Positions 62,795 through 64,000 of a stretch of DNA of 64,000 nt are shown in pieces. Position 1 is the first letter of the stretch. Each line of letters starts with the position of its first letter. The position numbers and the translations under genes are program-made. The notes beneath the pieces were generated by a model. The model had not been told where the DNA came from. It worked only from the letters and a program-made list of their open reading frames with translations, and searched no databases. Source of the DNA: an uncultured Flavihumibacter sp. (GTDB taxonomy: Bacteria > Bacteroidota > Bacteroidia > Chitinophagales > Chitinophagaceae); NCBI GenBank assembly GCA_902168105.1, contig CABHOY010000049.1:119117-183116 (forward strand), in the 5' to 3' direction.

Positions 62795-63802
62795 ATGAGT
62801 AAGATCATCCCCAATTCCAACAATGGCAGTAATCAACCTGCTAATGCAAAGATTGCTGTACAGCTTTGTGCTATTACAGCCGCCCCTAATCCGGTAGCGG
62901 ACATTGGCGCGCTTATGCCAGGCTGGAAAATAGTCTGGAACGGAACGCAAACTATTGACGCCAATTATGCATTTATTGCCGTAGATGCTACCGGAAAAAA
63001 TTATGCGCTGGCCATCCGTGGCTCAGTTCCTCCCAAGAGTATTTTCACCGATTGGGATATTTTCGCTAATTGGGTACTGGAAGACCTGGATGTAGTAACA
63101 CAGGCAAGCTGGACGTATGCCAGTACATCTCAACCACGTATCAGCAGCGGGGCTTATCTGGCATTTACAAATATGCTGGACATGAAAGACTCACTGGGTT
63201 CCAATCAGTCTATCTACGATTATCTGATAGCGAACACTGTTGGTGACGGCAAACAACTGCTCATAACAGGACATAGCCTGGGCGGTAACATGGCCAATGT
63301 ATACGCATCGTTTTACGTCCAGACACTCATTAATAGTGGACAATCGTCCGCTAATGTTTCCCTTTGCACCTTTGCCGCACCTGCTGCCGGAAACGCTGAC
63401 TTTGCAACAGATCTGGATCAAAAGATACCAGCAGCATGGCATTATCAGAATATAAATGATATTGTCCCCAATTTTCCGGTTTTCGATGGGCTTGTTTTTG
63501 TAAGTGCATTGTATTTGCCTAAACCATTAGCTGCCGAGATCACGGTAGACTATCAAGGGCATACGGTTAATCTGAACGAGGCTGTTCTCCTGCTTGCAGG
63601 CGTATTCCTCTTGTATGGTTACCAGCAACCAACCAATAACTATACGATCTTTACCACAAACCTGAATCCTCAATATACAGATAACACACCTAAGAGCTGG
63701 TTGGCGCAGGGAGGCTATCAACACCAGATCGCAAACTATGCTAATTATCTCGGTGTACAGTTGCCGGTTATACCGCATACACCATTCGTGGAAGTTGTTT
63801 AA
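62795..63802 (+). CDS. Class 3 lipase family protein
   Basis: The 335-aa protein has the Lipase_3 alpha/beta hydrolase core: the substrate-side ALAIRGSVPPKS, the nucleophile elbow ITGHSLGGNMANVYA with catalytic Ser, and NDIVPNFPVFDG with Asp; a His for the triad probably lies in GGYQHQIANY. There is no signal peptide, so it is either intracellular or exported by a non-Sec route. The 5' end is followed by a terminator and what looks like an inserted intron. Confidence 0.85.
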   Translation: MSKIIPNSNNGSNQPANAKIAVQLCAITAAPNPVADIGALMPGWKIVWNGTQTIDANYAFIAVDATGKNYALAIRGSVPPKSIFTDWDIFANWVLEDLDVVTQASWTYASTSQPRISSGAYLAFTNMLDMKDSLGSNQSIYDYLIANTVGDGKQLLITGHSLGGNMANVYASFYVQTLINSGQSSANVSLCTFAAPAAGNADFATDLDQKIPAAWHYQNINDIVPNFPVFDGLVFVSALYLPKPLAAEITVDYQGHTVNLNEAVLLLAGVFLLYGYQQPTNNYTIFTTNLNPQYTDNTPKSWLAQGGYQHQIANYANYLGVQLPVIPHTPFVEVV

Positions 63803-63833
63803 AGACGATCATTCGAAAATTATAAAAAAGAAA

Positions 63834-63874
63834 AGAGGGCGTTTCCCGATTAACCGGGAATGCCCTCTCATTTT
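63834..63874 (+). terminator. Terminator of lipase gene
   Basis: AGAGGGC pairs with GCCCTCT and inner TTCCCG with CGGGAA, with one unpaired base on each side. CATTTT follows, then the first base of the proposed intron. Confidence 0.85.
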
Positions 63875-64000
63875 GTGCGCCATGCATGCCATAGTTCTTT
63901 AAAGTGAAAGTCTTGAACGAGCCATCCAACGGGAATCGTCAGTCCAAAGCAAGGGTGTCCACCGCGAGGTGGAATCTGAAGGAAGCGGCGGACAAACTGT
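63875..64000 (+). mobile_element. Group II intron, 5' end (partial)
   Basis: The sequence starting GTGCGCC at 63875 fits a group II intron 5' end. It carries a stretch (63947-64000 approx.) beginning AGGGTGTCCACCG and continuing TGGAATCTGAAGGAAGC, the kind found in domain I of many bacterial introns. It starts directly after the lipase terminator stem and T run, a target typical of class C introns. The intron continues beyond the window, where its reverse transcriptase and domains V/VI should be. Class cannot be settled from 126 bases. Confidence 0.7.

Noticed and set aside
1..64000. tRNA, rRNA and CRISPR arrays
   Set aside because: No cloverleaf, rRNA signature or regularly spaced direct repeat was seen by eye; a tRNAscan or CRISPR search would settle it.

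Overview
The window comes from a Bacteroidota chromosome, most likely Chitinophagaceae and Chitinophaga-like. The evidence is two SusC/SusD pairs, three proteins ending in type IX secretion (T9SS) C-terminal sorting domains, many lipoproteins, start codons mostly without Shine-Dalgarno sequences, and TAnnTTTG-type promoter elements. No tRNA, rRNA or CRISPR array was seen. The assignment rests on reading the sequence only; no database search was run.

Layout. 1-2.9 kb: 3' end of a secreted carbohydrate-binding protein and an acyltransferase. 3-6.7 kb: a tight minus-strand operon (YceI, 4-OT tautomerase, SDR, NTF2-like, nitronate monooxygenase-like) behind a Crp-family regulator, with two CRP-type operators between regulator and operon. 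7.4-12.5 kb: a five-gene cluster of two coiled-coil proteins, a membrane-anchored substrate-binding protein fused to an OmpA peptidoglycan-binding domain, an ABC permease and an ABC ATPase. 12.6-14.2 kb: a divergent pair of a DUF4157 protein and a candidate PD-(D/E)XK nuclease effector. 14.6-19.5 kb and 28.3-33.1 kb: two SusC/SusD pairs. 20.3-26 kb: a complete RND tripartite efflux operon. 27.4-28.3 kb: a gene-free gap with two long near-perfect palindromes that share an unusual internal architecture. 33-37 kb: a HEAT-repeat protein, a truncated beta-helix protein, a GH10 xylanase and a GOB-like B3 metallo-beta-lactamase. 37-43 kb: an FtsX-like permease with a Crp gene remnant behind it, an FG-GAP protein and a potassium channel. 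44.6-46.8 kb: a LanKC-like (class III lanthipeptide synthetase) lyase-kinase without a cyclase domain, in an operon with a MauE-like redox membrane protein and a small cysteine-containing exported protein. 47-58.9 kb: regulators (AraC, TPR-HTH, HxlR, ECF sigma), a hydrolase, small membrane proteins and lipoproteins. 59-64 kb: a GH99-like T9SS protein, a conserved hypothetical protein, a class 3 lipase, and the 5' end of an apparent group II intron directly behind the lipase terminator.

The best candidates for something not yet described are: (1) the two palindromes with tandem 11-bp units on both sides of a 1-nt centre; (2) the cyclase-less LanKC-like kinase with MauE and a Cys-rich small protein; (3) the coiled-coil/SBP-OmpA/ABC cluster; (4) the DUF4157/nuclease pair. 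Two regulatory circuits can be read directly from the DNA: a Crp regulator with an RETxxR recognition helix next to TGTGA-N6-TCACA sites, and an ECF sigma gene sharing a divergent region with DoxX in which matching TGTAACC-N15-7mer promoters face both ways.
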